The position numbers were made by a program, and so were the translations under genes. A stretch of DNA of 64,000 bases from Idiomarina seosinensis_A (GTDB lineage: Bacteria; Pseudomonadota; Gammaproteobacteria; Enterobacterales; Alteromonadaceae): the NCBI RefSeq assembly GCF_044797955.1, contig NZ_CP085211.1, positions 1,984,001 through 2,048,000 of the forward strand. Reading direction: 5' to 3'. The notes beneath the pieces were generated by a model. The model made no database searches. It saw only the letters and a program-made list of their open reading frames with translations, and was not told where the DNA came from. Below are positions 45,308 to 54,510 of the stretch, one piece after another. Every line of letters begins with the position of its first letter. The stretch's first letter is position 1.

Positions 45308-45910
45308 TTAATTCATTTCGAAAGTCATGCGATTGCGCACGCCTTCAACTTCGACCGGCTCGCCATCAATTACCCTTGGTTTGTACTTAAACTTGAGCAC
45401 GGCATCCAGGGCAGCCTGTTCAAACACACCGCCGGGTTCGGCCTCAATTACGCTAGGATTACGCACTGAACCTTGCTTAGTTACCGTAAACTCGACCACA
45501 ACGTAGCCCTCGATTCCCCGTTGTAGCGCGCGCCGCGGGTAAGCAGCCTGAACTTTTACTATGGGCAGGTACTCGCCGTCAGAAGCCTGTAGTGAGGTGC
45601 CGGTACCAATATCGGCATTACTGGCCATGTCAGCCGAAAAGTCGTAACTGCCGCCGCTGTCGGCTTCAACCTGAGCATCCATCTGCGGCTGAGGCAGGTC
45701 CGGCGGCGGCTGTTCCGGCTCCGGCGGGCGCTCGGGCTTGCGTTCTTTTTCCTGTACCTGCTCCGGTTCAGGAGTTCGGACAAAATCAAGCACACTACCG
45801 CGGACCGGATCCGACATCGCTCCTTCGCCACCACTGATCAGCGACTGCATTAGATAAAACAGGCTAACCGTAATAAAGCCAGCAGCCAGAATCGCAGCTA
45901 AATATCGCAT
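45308..45910 (-). CDS. tonB2: TonB2 family energy-transduction protein
   Basis: This 200-residue protein has an N-terminal membrane anchor (about residues 4-22), a proline/glutamate-rich spacer (about residues 48-75) and a C-terminal TonB domain (about residues 115-200, with YPRRALQRGIEGYVVVEFTV). The chosen ATG is just after the exbD2 stop; a farther in-frame ATG would overlap exbD2 by 29 bases without a good Shine-Dalgarno. It carries proton-motive force from ExbB2-ExbD2 to an outer-membrane receptor. No receptor gene is in this window. Confidence 0.9.
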   Translation of the reverse strand: MRYLAAILAAGFITVSLFYLMQSLISGGEGAMSDPVRGSVLDFVRTPEPEQVQEKERKPERPPEPEQPPPDLPQPQMDAQVEADSGGSYDFSADMASNADIGTGTSLQASDGEYLPIVKVQAAYPRRALQRGIEGYVVVEFTVTKQGSVRNPSVIEAEPGGVFEQAALDAVLKFKYKPRVIDGEPVEVEGVRNRMTFEMN

Positions 45911-45911
45911 A

Positions 45912-46319
45912 TTATCGCTCGTCTGTTGCGACCGAGACATCGAACACGCCCGCCGAACGGGCAGCGTCCATGACCTCTATCAACGTCTTGGTGTTGGCTT
46001 GCTCATCAGCTTGAATCACAACCGAACCTTGTGGGTTTTCAGCGTACAGGCGTTCGATGTTGGCCTGCACAGCGCGGGCATCCACCTGGCGTTTATTAAT
46101 CCAGATTTCATTGTTCTCGCTGATAGCGACTAAAATGTTGGCCCGGTTTTTTTGCACCGCCGTCGCAGCATCGGGACGATTCACATCAATACCGGCTTCT
46201 TTGACAAAGGACGCGGTAACAATAAAGAAGATCAACATAATAAACACCACATCCAGCATCGGTGTCATATCAATTTGACTTTCTTCTTCTTCAACCAAAT
46301 TTGCAAAATGCTGTTTCAT
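45912..46319 (-). CDS. exbD2: ExbD2-like biopolymer transport protein
   Basis: This 135-residue protein has one membrane helix (about residues 24-43) with the proton-path aspartate in EEESQIDMTPMLDVVFIMLIFF (in parts D17 and D24), then a periplasmic domain. It is one base after exbB2 and immediately before tonB2. The neighbourhood shows the standard TonB2 order. Confidence 0.93.
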   Translation of the reverse strand: MKQHFANLVEEEESQIDMTPMLDVVFIMLIFFIVTASFVKEAGIDVNRPDAATAVQKNRANILVAISENNEIWINKRQVDARAVQANIERLYAENPQGSVVIQADEQANTKTLIEVMDAARSAGVFDVSVATDER

Positions 46320-46320
46320 A

Positions 46321-46851
46321 TTAGTGACGCTCCAGTAAAATTCGATCTTCCAGCTTCATCTTCTCGCGCCGGGTTGTACGCTGTAACCAGGTTGCGGCAA
46401 AAACCCCCGACAACGCACCGACCATACCCGCCATGGTCGGGATGGTGGCTTTCGATACGCCTGATGCCATCGAGCGTGCGCTGCCGGTGCCGGTAATCGC
46501 CATCACGTCAAACACTTCGATCATGCCGGTCACCGTTCCCATCAAACCCAGCAGTGGACACAAAGCAACCAAAGCCTTTATTACCGGTAAGTTGCCACCT
46601 AAACCCAGTGCCACTCTGGAAATCATCGCCTGGCGAATTTGTTCAGCATGCCATGACGATTTATCAGTGCGTTCCTGCCAGCGCTTGCGTACCTCTTTCA
46701 CACGCTGCCGATGACCTCGGAAAAAGTAGAAGATACGCTCGAGTATCATCAGCCACATGACAAAAATCAGCACCCCAATCACCAGCAGAACTTGTCCGCC
46801 GGCTTCAATAAAGTCGCGCAAGGCATAACTGAATTCGATGAGAAATAACAT
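46321..46851 (-). CDS. exbB2: ExbB2-like proton channel protein
   Basis: This 176-residue MotA/TolQ/ExbB protein has three membrane helices. An N-terminal anchor is at about residues 20-37, then the cytoplasmic loop and two helices that include ALCPLLGLMGTVTGMIEVF and MAGMVGALSGVFAATW. It forms the ExbB2-ExbD2 proton channel. It follows the TtpC-like gene by 2 bases. Confidence 0.93.
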   Translation of the reverse strand: MLFLIEFSYALRDFIEAGGQVLLVIGVLIFVMWLMILERIFYFFRGHRQRVKEVRKRWQERTDKSSWHAEQIRQAMISRVALGLGGNLPVIKALVALCPLLGLMGTVTGMIEVFDVMAITGTGSARSMASGVSKATIPTMAGMVGALSGVFAATWLQRTTRREKMKLEDRILLERH

Positions 46852-46853
46852 GC

Positions 46854-48227
46854 TTATTCTCCTCGCTCAGAGCGCTCCGCTATAATCCCTGAGGCCTGCT
46901 CCTGCAGAATATGAATCATGTTTTTACTGCGCGTATGCAGCATCGCGAACAACAACGTCATCGGGATTGCAACAACCAAACCTAAGACCGTGGTTACCAG
47001 TGCCTGCGAGATACCTCCGGCCATCAATTTAGGGTCGCCGGTACCAAACAATGTAATCGCCTGGAAGGTGTTGATCATGCCGGTTACGGTGCCCAACAGA
47101 CCCATCAGCGGTGCAACTACCGAGATGATCTTGATAAACGTCAGGTTGCGGGTGATTTTTGGCACCTCACGCAAAATACCTTCGCTTAATTTTAACTCCA
47201 GTGTTTCCGTATCCGCCTGCGGGTATTTATCTTTGATCAGCATAACGCGGCCCAGAGGGTTATCTTTGCTGGGTTGCGGCTTTTTCAGCTGGCGCTTAAC
47301 CTTATTGCCCATCAGCATCAGTGAGACAAAACGCTCGAGCGCAAACAATAAGCCAATAGCACCAATGGCAAGAATGATATAACCCACCGTGCCGCCCTGC
47401 TGAATACGCTCTTTTAAGCTCGGCGCCTGTACCAACAGCCCGAGAATTGACCCCGCCGTCGGATCCAGACCAAAAGTCACAACGCCCTGTTCTGTCTGCT
47501 GCAGCTCTTCCGCTGAATTTAAATAGCGACCCGCCGGTTGCCGGACTAATTCGACAATATTTTGCGTTGCCGGGTTGTAGTCCAGATAGCGACCGTCTGA
47601 TACCAGGTTAAAACTTCCTACCCGCAGTACCGACTGGGTTTGTTTTTCACCGTTAGCCCGGGTGACTTCGCTTTCAAATTCAACTAACTTGCCAGATTCC
47701 GTCATTTCCTGTTGCAGCGCGAACCACACCTGCTCGACTTCCTCAATCGAGGGCAATTGCGATGAGCTGCCAATTTTTTCTGCCAGCTGCGCCAACTCAT
47801 CAGAGCGACCCGGGAACTGCGCTGAAATAACTGAATTTTTAAAGTTATTCGCGCTGTCACTGGTAACCTGCTGCAGCACGCCAAATAACTCTTTCAGTGA
47901 GCCCATGCTTTGCGTCAGGCTATCTTCTAACTGGGCCAACTCAACTTCGTTTTGTTCAAACTGAGTTTCCAGCGTTTCTGCGCGTTGCTCTAGCTGATTA
48001 CGTTGGCTGATTGCCTGACGCAATATTTCTTCTTGTTGCTGCTCTTGCTGGCGAAAACGCTGTTCCCGCTGCTTGTTTTCTTCAGACTGCGAAAATTGTC
48101 CCTGCTGTAACTGTTGCAGCAACTGATCAAGATTAATTGGTTCTTGTGGCGCCGCTGTAGCCGTGGCCACGAATAATCCGCCGGTAGCAAAAGCGACAAG
48201 CCATTTCTGTAATGAACGAAGTAACAT
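46854..48227 (-). CDS. TtpC-like large MotA/TolQ/ExbB proton channel protein
   Basis: This 457-residue protein is the larger ExbB paralogue of TonB2 systems. It has a signal or anchor at residues 5-25, a long glutamine-rich coiled coil (about residues 35-130), and a C-terminal MotA/ExbB channel domain with SVVAPLMGLLGTVTGMINTF. In Vibrio, TtpC is essential for TonB2 function. The ATG at 48227 has GGGGA five bases upstream; an in-frame ATG 13 codons earlier overlaps the DUF3450 gene and is less likely. Confidence 0.88.
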   Translation of the reverse strand: MLLRSLQKWLVAFATGGLFVATATAAPQEPINLDQLLQQLQQGQFSQSEENKQREQRFRQQEQQQEEILRQAISQRNQLEQRAETLETQFEQNEVELAQLEDSLTQSMGSLKELFGVLQQVTSDSANNFKNSVISAQFPGRSDELAQLAEKIGSSSQLPSIEEVEQVWFALQQEMTESGKLVEFESEVTRANGEKQTQSVLRVGSFNLVSDGRYLDYNPATQNIVELVRQPAGRYLNSAEELQQTEQGVVTFGLDPTAGSILGLLVQAPSLKERIQQGGTVGYIILAIGAIGLLFALERFVSLMLMGNKVKRQLKKPQPSKDNPLGRVMLIKDKYPQADTETLELKLSEGILREVPKITRNLTFIKIISVVAPLMGLLGTVTGMINTFQAITLFGTGDPKLMAGGISQALVTTVLGLVVAIPMTLLFAMLHTRSKNMIHILQEQASGIIAERSERGE

Positions 48228-48243
48228 GAATATCCCCTTTGCC

Positions 48244-49014
48244 TTATTGGTCAGCTTTATGCGCAAGAAGTGGCAGCATCAGCAAATCCGGTGCTTTTTG
48301 TTTGCGTGCAATACTGATGGCTTGTTCAACAGCAATCTGATGATGGCTGTCTAAAGACTGCCACTGACCTTGCTCCTGATTCCATAATCCCAGCTGCTGC
48401 CCATCACGGGTTTTATAAATCAGAGCGGTACGACCAATGCGTAAAAAGGTGACATCCTGTAGCTGACCATTTATCTGATGCTCTGCGGTATAGGCTTCGA
48501 TGTTACGGCCGTAATCAGCTTCAATTTGATAAGCCTCCATCACTCGCCGAAACTTTTCTGAAACATCGACGTTAGCGCGGACCATCAGCTCACGAAGCTT
48601 CGCGATGCGTTGCTGGCGTTCCTGCTGTAAAAAAGGCACATCCAGTTTTACAAAGGTGGCCAGTGCATCAATCATTCGTTGCATTAGCGGTGTAATCTGA
48701 CGTTCAACTGAGCTGACCTGGTCAATAGAAGCGCCCAACTGTGATTTTTCTTCCTGCTGATTCGCTACCTGTTGTTCAAGCTGCGAGGTATAAACTTGTA
48801 AACCATCGATTTCCTTCATGATTTGTTTATACTGTTGCAGCCTTTCCTGCATCGAATCAGCAATCGAGTCGATAGTCAGCTGGGACTGGCGGGCAGATTG
48901 GTTTATTTCGGCCGCGTTGTCGACCACGGGTTCAAGACTCTCATCCTGGGCTTGTGCCGGCAGCGCCAGACAGACCAGCAAAGCCACTACGGGACTTGTT
49001 GCGAACAACCTCAT
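48244..49014 (-). CDS. DUF3450 coiled-coil periplasmic protein of the TonB2 operon
   Basis: This 256-residue protein has a signal peptide (cut near PAQAQDE) and is dominated by a long coiled coil (residues 40-110) followed by a beta-rich part that includes YKTRDGQQLGLWNQEQGQW. DUF3450 is the standard first gene of DUF3450-TtpC-ExbB2-ExbD2-TonB2 loci. It is preceded by two strong PhoB-box matches (49088-49129). AAGG lies upstream of the ATG. It likely spaces or guides the TonB2 complex in the periplasm; this is inference. Confidence 0.88.
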   Translation of the reverse strand: MRLFATSPVVALLVCLALPAQAQDESLEPVVDNAAEINQSARQSQLTIDSIADSMQERLQQYKQIMKEIDGLQVYTSQLEQQVANQQEEKSQLGASIDQVSSVERQITPLMQRMIDALATFVKLDVPFLQQERQQRIAKLRELMVRANVDVSEKFRRVMEAYQIEADYGRNIEAYTAEHQINGQLQDVTFLRIGRTALIYKTRDGQQLGLWNQEQGQWQSLDSHHQIAVEQAISIARKQKAPDLLMLPLLAHKADQ

Positions 49015-49087
49015 GACAAAACCTTTTGGTTTACAGGCAGCACGATAGACTACCTTGGTTAGCGATGCTGCAACTTTAGTGATTTTT

Positions 49088-49129
49088 CATGACAGCTTAA
49101 TGAAGGGTGTATGTCAGATATATGACAAG
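49088..49129 (-). promoter_or_regulatory. Tandem PhoB boxes upstream of the TonB2 operon
   Basis: On the minus strand, CTTGTCATATATCTGACAT (49111-49129) and CTTCATTAAGCTGTCATG (49088-49105) both follow the Pho-box pattern of two 7-base halves 11 bases apart. Their start-to-start spacing is about 24 bases, near two helical turns. They end about 75 bases before the DUF3450 start. No Fur box is visible in the same region. Confidence 0.78.
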
Positions 49130-49210
49130 CCGTATTATTGCGTTGTCTGTCAGAATGCATTAGCTTAGGACTCATTATCTTGGTATCCAGTCGGCAATTA
49201 ATATTTCGTT

Positions 49211-50956
49211 ATGGCCACTAAAAGCATTTCCACCTCTTTGCTTGCACGCGTTCTGTCAGTTTATTTTTTACTTACTCTGATGGTTACGGCCATTCAAATT
49301 GGTGCCGAATATTTTGATACAAAACGTGCGCTCCTCTCCGAACTGCAGAATCAGCAAAGCACTTTCAGTGGCTCACTGACCCGCTCTTTATGGGAGTTCA
49401 ACACACCGCAAATAGAAACGCTTGCCGACGGTTTAATCAGTATTCCGGCCATAGCGGGTGTTATTGTTCGCGATGACAGCGGCAATATTCTGGTGCAAGA
49501 GGGCGAAACACTGGCGGTCGGACAATTGCCCGAAAAAGCGGTCGATAGCGAGATGCTGTCTGAAAAAAATGGCGTTTTTGGTTATTACGATAGCTTAATT
49601 TTTGAGTTCTCGGGTCATTCAACGCGGGTCGGCGATGTCACTTTGTTCTCTACCCGTGATATTGCTATTGAACGCATAAAACTCAGTCTTGCGTTTATCA
49701 TCGGCAACGCGATCATTAAAAGCAGCTTCCTGCTGGTACTGTTTTTACTGGCGTTCAATCGCATGTTGACTCGCCCATTAGGTAAGCTGACCCGGCAAAT
49801 CAAAAGCTTTCGGCTGGATAACCTGCAGGACTCCCGCGTCAGCTTGCCTGATCAGCACAATAATGAGTTAGTTCTGATTGAACAGGCCTACAACCAGCTG
49901 ATCGACAATATTGAGGAGTACCAGGACGACCTGGAGCGCACCCAGCACAAACTTAAACTAGCCAACCGCCAGTTAGACGAGCAAAATGCCATTCTGGAGC
50001 AAGAAGTAGCCCGCAAAACCTCCCGTTTAAGCCAGGTGATGCTTGACCTTGAGCAGCGAAAGAATGAGCTGGAGCTGCGCCAGGAAAAGCTCGAGCGCGA
50101 AGTAAGTCAGCGCCGTACGATGGAACAAACCCTGCGTGACTCGAACCAGCGTCTGGAAAGCTCACTTGACCACCTTAAACAAACGCAGCAGCAGCTGGTA
50201 GAGTCCGAGAAGATGGCGTCATTAGGCGGCCTTGTTGCCGGTATTACTCACGATGTGAACACGCCGATAGGAATCAGTGTTACTGCCAGCTCGTTTTTGC
50301 GGGAAAAACTTGATGAGCTCGAGGCTGCACTTAACAATAAGCAACTGACTCAACCCCAGCTAGAAAAATTTATCGCCGAGGGACGGGAAAGTGTGCAATT
50401 GCTGGATAACAACTTAGAGCGTGCTTCAGAATTGATTACTAGCTTTAAACAAGTTGCTGTTGATCAGGCATCGGACGCTATTCGGGATATCAACCTGCGC
50501 CGCTATATTCAGGATCTCATCCAGTCTCTGCAGCCGCGGTTGAAAAAAACAAAGCACCAAATTCACCTGAGCTGCCCCGACAATCTGATGATCCGCTGCC
50601 CGGCGGGCGCCATTTCGCAGATTTTTACTAACTTAATTATTAACTCCCTGGTACACGGTTTTGAAGGCGTCAGTAACGGTAATATGTGGATTAATGTTGA
50701 CTTAGATTACGATAGAGAGCACGACCGGCTGAATATTACCTACCAGGATGATGGCGTTGGTATCAGCCAGCAACAACTTGAGCATTTGTTTGACCCCTTC
50801 TTTACCACAAAGCGCGATGACGGCGGCAGTGGCTTAGGCACTCATATTGTCAGAAACCTCGTTGTTCAGACATTACAGGGCGAGATTAGCGCTAGTAGCC
50901 AGCCGGGTAAAGGACTAACCTATACGCTGTCTTTTCCAGTTATCGTTTTACATTAA
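49211..50956 (+). CDS. Orphan membrane sensor histidine kinase
   Basis: This 581-residue protein has two membrane helices (about residues 11-31 and 160-182) around a periplasmic sensor of about 125 residues, then a HAMP-like segment and a long coiled coil (about residues 235-335). The H box is H347 in AGITHDVNTPIG. The ATPase domain has IFTNLIINSLVHGF (N box), YQDDGVGIS (G1) and GGSGLGTHIV (G2). It lacks an adjacent response regulator. Its start is 197 bases from the divergent DUF3450 gene, so the two share a promoter region. No clear Shine-Dalgarno precedes the ATG. The signal is unknown. Confidence 0.88.
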   Translation: MATKSISTSLLARVLSVYFLLTLMVTAIQIGAEYFDTKRALLSELQNQQSTFSGSLTRSLWEFNTPQIETLADGLISIPAIAGVIVRDDSGNILVQEGETLAVGQLPEKAVDSEMLSEKNGVFGYYDSLIFEFSGHSTRVGDVTLFSTRDIAIERIKLSLAFIIGNAIIKSSFLLVLFLLAFNRMLTRPLGKLTRQIKSFRLDNLQDSRVSLPDQHNNELVLIEQAYNQLIDNIEEYQDDLERTQHKLKLANRQLDEQNAILEQEVARKTSRLSQVMLDLEQRKNELELRQEKLEREVSQRRTMEQTLRDSNQRLESSLDHLKQTQQQLVESEKMASLGGLVAGITHDVNTPIGISVTASSFLREKLDELEAALNNKQLTQPQLEKFIAEGRESVQLLDNNLERASELITSFKQVAVDQASDAIRDINLRRYIQDLIQSLQPRLKKTKHQIHLSCPDNLMIRCPAGAISQIFTNLIINSLVHGFEGVSNGNMWINVDLDYDREHDRLNITYQDDGVGISQQQLEHLFDPFFTTKRDDGGSGLGTHIVRNLVVQTLQGEISASSQPGKGLTYTLSFPVIVLH

Positions 50957-50981
50957 TTGTTATTAACAGAGAGTCCCTTTT

Positions 50982-51890
50982 ATGTGGTTTAAAAACCTCC
51001 GCTTTTATCGTTTTAGCGAAGAATTTGTTTTGCCCGATGACTTTGAAGCTAAACTCAGTGAACATTTATTCCGACCCTGCGGGCGTCAGGAGCAGTCAAC
51101 TTTTGGCTGGTACTCTCCATTTGGCGCCAACCATGAAGTACTGACGCATAGCCAGGGCGACTGCCACTTAATTTGTGCTCGCAGAGAAGAAAAAGTACTG
51201 CCAGCAGCGGTAATTAATGCTGAACTGGATGAAAAGGTCTTGCAGATCCAGCAAACAGAAGGCCGCCCGGTTAACCGCAAAGAAAAGCAGAACCTCAAAG
51301 AAGATTTAGTGCATCAGCTGCTACCCCAGGCTTTCAGTCGTTTTCGCCTAAGCTGGGGATATCTTGATTTAAGCCGGCAGCTGGTTGTGATTAATGAGTC
51401 GGCCGCAAATAAAGCAGAAGATTTGCTCGGTTTATTGCGCTCAACGCTGGGTTCCTTACCAGTAAAGCCGATCAGCGGCGCAGACGCGACCGAGATAACT
51501 ATGACCGAGTGGCTGGCAAAAAACCATCTGCCGCCGGCTTTTGAACTGGGTGATGAGGCTGAACTGCGCTCTCCGCAACAGGATGGCGGAATTTTGCGGT
51601 GTAAAAACGAGGACTTAACCCGCGATGATATTCAAGCTCATCTGGACACCGGTAAACAGGTGACACGACTGGGACTAGTCTGGCAAGAGCAGATCGAGTT
51701 TATCCTGGAAACCGACCTGGCCTTAAAACGAGTCAAACCAACGGATATGTTAATGGAGCAGCAGGATGACCTGGTCGATCCCAGCGCTGAAGAAAAGCTA
51801 GCGGCTGATTTTGCTTTGATCAGCGCGCAAGTGGGTGAACTGTACAATGACTTGAGCCGGGCTTTTAGCCTGTCTAGGTCAGCAACATGA
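50982..51890 (+). CDS. rdgC: Recombination-associated protein RdgC
   Basis: This 302-residue ring-forming DNA-binding protein modulates RecA. The N-terminus MWFKNLRFYRFSEEF and blocks FGWYSPFG and RPVNRKEKQNLKEDLVH match RdgC. It is 25 bases after the histidine kinase stop. Its 3' end overlaps the convergent HDOD gene by 17 bases. Confidence 0.95.
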   Translation: MWFKNLRFYRFSEEFVLPDDFEAKLSEHLFRPCGRQEQSTFGWYSPFGANHEVLTHSQGDCHLICARREEKVLPAAVINAELDEKVLQIQQTEGRPVNRKEKQNLKEDLVHQLLPQAFSRFRLSWGYLDLSRQLVVINESAANKAEDLLGLLRSTLGSLPVKPISGADATEITMTEWLAKNHLPPAFELGDEAELRSPQQDGGILRCKNEDLTRDDIQAHLDTGKQVTRLGLVWQEQIEFILETDLALKRVKPTDMLMEQQDDLVDPSAEEKLAADFALISAQVGELYNDLSRAFSLSRSAT

Positions 51891-52725
51891 CCATCTGCCG
51901 GTAAGCCTGTTGCGTGGCGTCCTGCTGCCAGAATTCCGTGCCTGGCAGGACCCCACACTGCTCATACTCAGCAATCGTCATTGCTGCTGGTTCAGGCTCG
52001 GCATTGTTGGTCAACAAACTGGCCAGGTGAACAATGTCGCAGTAACTAACGTCCTCTGGATTGTCCATTAAGGATATCCTGCTTTTTCTGAAATAATGCG
52101 GGACCTTAATTAAATTGGGCGTAAACTGCCAGTGCTTGAGAACGTTTACCCCAAGTTTTGGCCCAAACGCCAGCATTGTCTGGTTAATTAAAGACGGGTT
52201 AGCAAAGCTGTCATCAAACTCATCCACCAGCTTTAAAACAGGCGCTAAACCAATGTTGGAGACCATACCGGCCAACAGAGCGACATCAGGATGAAGCCTG
52301 TGACTGCGCCCCAGTTTCTGCAGCTGCTGAGTTAAAATAGCAGCCGCAGCAGCAACTTCGCGGGTTTGCTGCACATAGTTAGCGGCAAATTCGCGCACGA
52401 TATCGTTTCTTGGCAAGAACACCTGCTCTACCGCCATCGCCAGCGCTAACGTGCGGATACGCCGTAAACCGATTCGGGTAAGTGCCTGCATCAGGCTCTC
52501 CGCTCTGTTACGACCGCCCAGGTAAGCACTATTGGCTAAGCGAATTAAGCGAGCCGATAAAGCCGCATCATGCTGGATGATTTGCGCTAGCTCATGCAGG
52601 CTACAGTTATTATCCAGAGTCGCCGCTCTGACCCGCTCCGCTGTTTCGGGTAGTCCCGGCAGCTGCAGCTCATCACGTTTTAAGCGATCATCAATTAGTA
52701 AATACAACGCGTTTGGCGCGCTCAT
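51874..52725 (-). CDS. HDOD domain protein
   Basis: This 283-residue protein contains the HDOD fold (about residues 20-215), an HD-like helical domain whose catalytic histidines are lost (LLAGMVSNIGLAPVL replaces a canonical HD segment). The early ALSARLIRLANSAYLGG and ALTRIGLRRIRTLALAM blocks are HDOD hallmarks. It has no attached GGDEF or EAL domain. HDOD proteins act in signalling, chemotaxis or stress responses, but the partner here is unknown. AGGA lies upstream of the ATG. It is convergent with rdgC with a 17-base overlap. Confidence 0.88.
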   Translation of the reverse strand: MSAPNALYLLIDDRLKRDELQLPGLPETAERVRAATLDNNCSLHELAQIIQHDAALSARLIRLANSAYLGGRNRAESLMQALTRIGLRRIRTLALAMAVEQVFLPRNDIVREFAANYVQQTREVAAAAAILTQQLQKLGRSHRLHPDVALLAGMVSNIGLAPVLKLVDEFDDSFANPSLINQTMLAFGPKLGVNVLKHWQFTPNLIKVPHYFRKSRISLMDNPEDVSYCDIVHLASLLTNNAEPEPAAMTIAEYEQCGVLPGTEFWQQDATQQAYRQMVMLLT

Positions 52726-52826
52726 TAATTATTTCCTATTATTGTTGTCCGTCTTGCGCCAGTAACTGGTAAACAGTAGTTTATTAACTATCTTCTCTGT
52801 CTAATATAACTAAAAATGGCGCCTTT

Positions 52827-54509
52827 ATGTTAACAAAGTTAGTCTTTTTAATCCCGTTAATTGCGACACTGGCTGCGTGCTCGGACGACTCTTCTACCGC
52901 TGAAACACGTACGAGCGAAGCGGTTTCGGAAAACACTGATAATCAATATCAGCTGGTAAGCGGGGCCGAAGATCGCTTTGATATTTATACCCGGAACTCT
53001 TTAAACAGCGATCTGGGTCACTTATCGGCGAAACAAAAACGTATGATCGGATTACTTATTCAAGCGTCGCAGATAATGGATAATTTGTTCTGGCAACAAG
53101 CGTTCACTGGTAATCACAGTGAGTTTTTAGCCGCTTTGCCGGATTCTGCCGTAAACTTTGCAGAAATTAACTACGGTCCCTGGGATCGGTTACAAAATGA
53201 TGCGCCTTTTATTGCAGAATTTGGCGAAAAGCCCGCTGGCGCCAATTTTTATCCTACCGATATGGATAAGCAAGAATTTAACCGCCTGGAGGACCCGGAC
53301 AAAGACAGTCTCTACACGCTCATTCGTCGTAATGATAGCAACGAGCTACTCAGCACACCCTACTCACAGGCCTACCCGAAACAACTGAAAAACGCAGCGG
53401 GGCTTCTTCGCCGGGCGGCCGATTTGGCGGAAAATCACGCCTTTGCAAACTATTTGAGGCTGCGCGCAGATGCTTTCCTCAGTGATCAGTACCGGGCCTC
53501 TGACTTAGCCTGGGTGGAGTTAAAAGATAATGCGGTCGATATTATTATCGGACCCATCGAAACCTACGAAGATCAGCTGTTCGGCTATAAGGCCGCCTTT
53601 GAATCATACGTGTTGATTAAAGATCCTGACTGGAGTCAACGCTTAGCCCAATACACCCAATATTTGCCTGCGTTGCAACGTAACTTACCAGTAACGGAAG
53701 CCTACAAAGCTGAAACCCCCGGCTCGGAAGCTCAACTTGGCGTTTACGATGCCATCTATTATGCCGGTCGCTCGAATGCCGGCAGTAAAACTATCGCGGT
53801 TAACTTGCCCAATGACGAACAGGTTCAGCTACAAAAAGGGACTCGGCGCCTGCAACTTAAAAATGCGATGCGGGCCAAATTTGATCAAATCATGATGCCT
53901 ATTGCTGAGCAGCTGGTCGTACCCGAACAACGTAAGCACGTCACTTTTGACGCCTTTTTTGCTAATACATTATTCCATGAGATTGCCCACGGACTGGGTA
54001 TCAAAAATACGATCAACGGTAAAGGCTCCGTCCGCAGTGCCTTAAAAGAGCATTCGTCTGCCTTAGAAGAAGGTAAAGCCGATGTGCTCGGACTGTATAT
54101 GATAACCCAGCTGTATGAACAGGGTCACCTACAGGCCGGTCAGCTGGAGGATTACTATGTTACCTTTATGGCCAGTATTTTCCGCTCGGTTCGATTTGGC
54201 GCATCCAGTGCTCATGGTAAAGCGAATATGATCCGCTTTAATTACTTTGCCAACGAGAATGCGTTTACCCGTAATGCCGAGGGCCAGTATGGGATCAATA
54301 TGGGCCAGATGCGGCGGGCAATGAACAGTTTGTCGAAAAAGATACTCATGTTGCAGGGCGATGGCGATTACCAGGCAGTAGCTGCTTTAGTTCAGCAACT
54401 CGGTGTCATCAATAGTCAGCTGCAAACGGATTTAGATGCTCTGCAGGAAAATGATATACCGGTCGATATTCAGTTTAATCAGGGTAAACAGGTCCTGGGT
54501 CTGAACTAA
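52827..54509 (+). CDS. M49-like metallopeptidase lipoprotein (dipeptidyl-peptidase III related)
   Basis: This 560-residue protein has a lipoprotein signal with lipobox LAAC at residues 15-18. The zinc motif is FHEIAHGLG followed by the glutamate motif EEGKADVLG about 35-40 residues later. Together with VTFDAFFANTLFHE this resembles bacterial relatives of DPP III. Classical M49 has the hexapeptide HEXXGH, whereas here it is HEXXH with H at the fifth place. It is probably anchored to the outer membrane facing the periplasm, since serine rather than aspartate follows the lipobox cysteine. The activity (dipeptidyl-peptidase or another zinc hydrolase) is not certain. It is closed by a terminator. 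Confidence 0.78.
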   Translation: MLTKLVFLIPLIATLAACSDDSSTAETRTSEAVSENTDNQYQLVSGAEDRFDIYTRNSLNSDLGHLSAKQKRMIGLLIQASQIMDNLFWQQAFTGNHSEFLAALPDSAVNFAEINYGPWDRLQNDAPFIAEFGEKPAGANFYPTDMDKQEFNRLEDPDKDSLYTLIRRNDSNELLSTPYSQAYPKQLKNAAGLLRRAADLAENHAFANYLRLRADAFLSDQYRASDLAWVELKDNAVDIIIGPIETYEDQLFGYKAAFESYVLIKDPDWSQRLAQYTQYLPALQRNLPVTEAYKAETPGSEAQLGVYDAIYYAGRSNAGSKTIAVNLPNDEQVQLQKGTRRLQLKNAMRAKFDQIMMPIAEQLVVPEQRKHVTFDAFFANTLFHEIAHGLGIKNTINGKGSVRSALKEHSSALEEGKADVLGLYMITQLYEQGHLQAGQLEDYYVTFMASIFRSVRFGASSAHGKANMIRFNYFANENAFTRNAEGQYGINMGQMRRAMNSLSKKILMLQGDGDYQAVAALVQQLGVINSQLQTDLDALQENDIPVDIQFNQGKQVLGLN

Positions 54510-54510
54510 A

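Noticed and set aside
49015..49210. Fur box for the TonB2 operon
   Set aside because: I looked for a GATAATGATAATCATTATC-like pattern in the 196-base promoter region and saw none. The clear signals are PhoB-type repeats.
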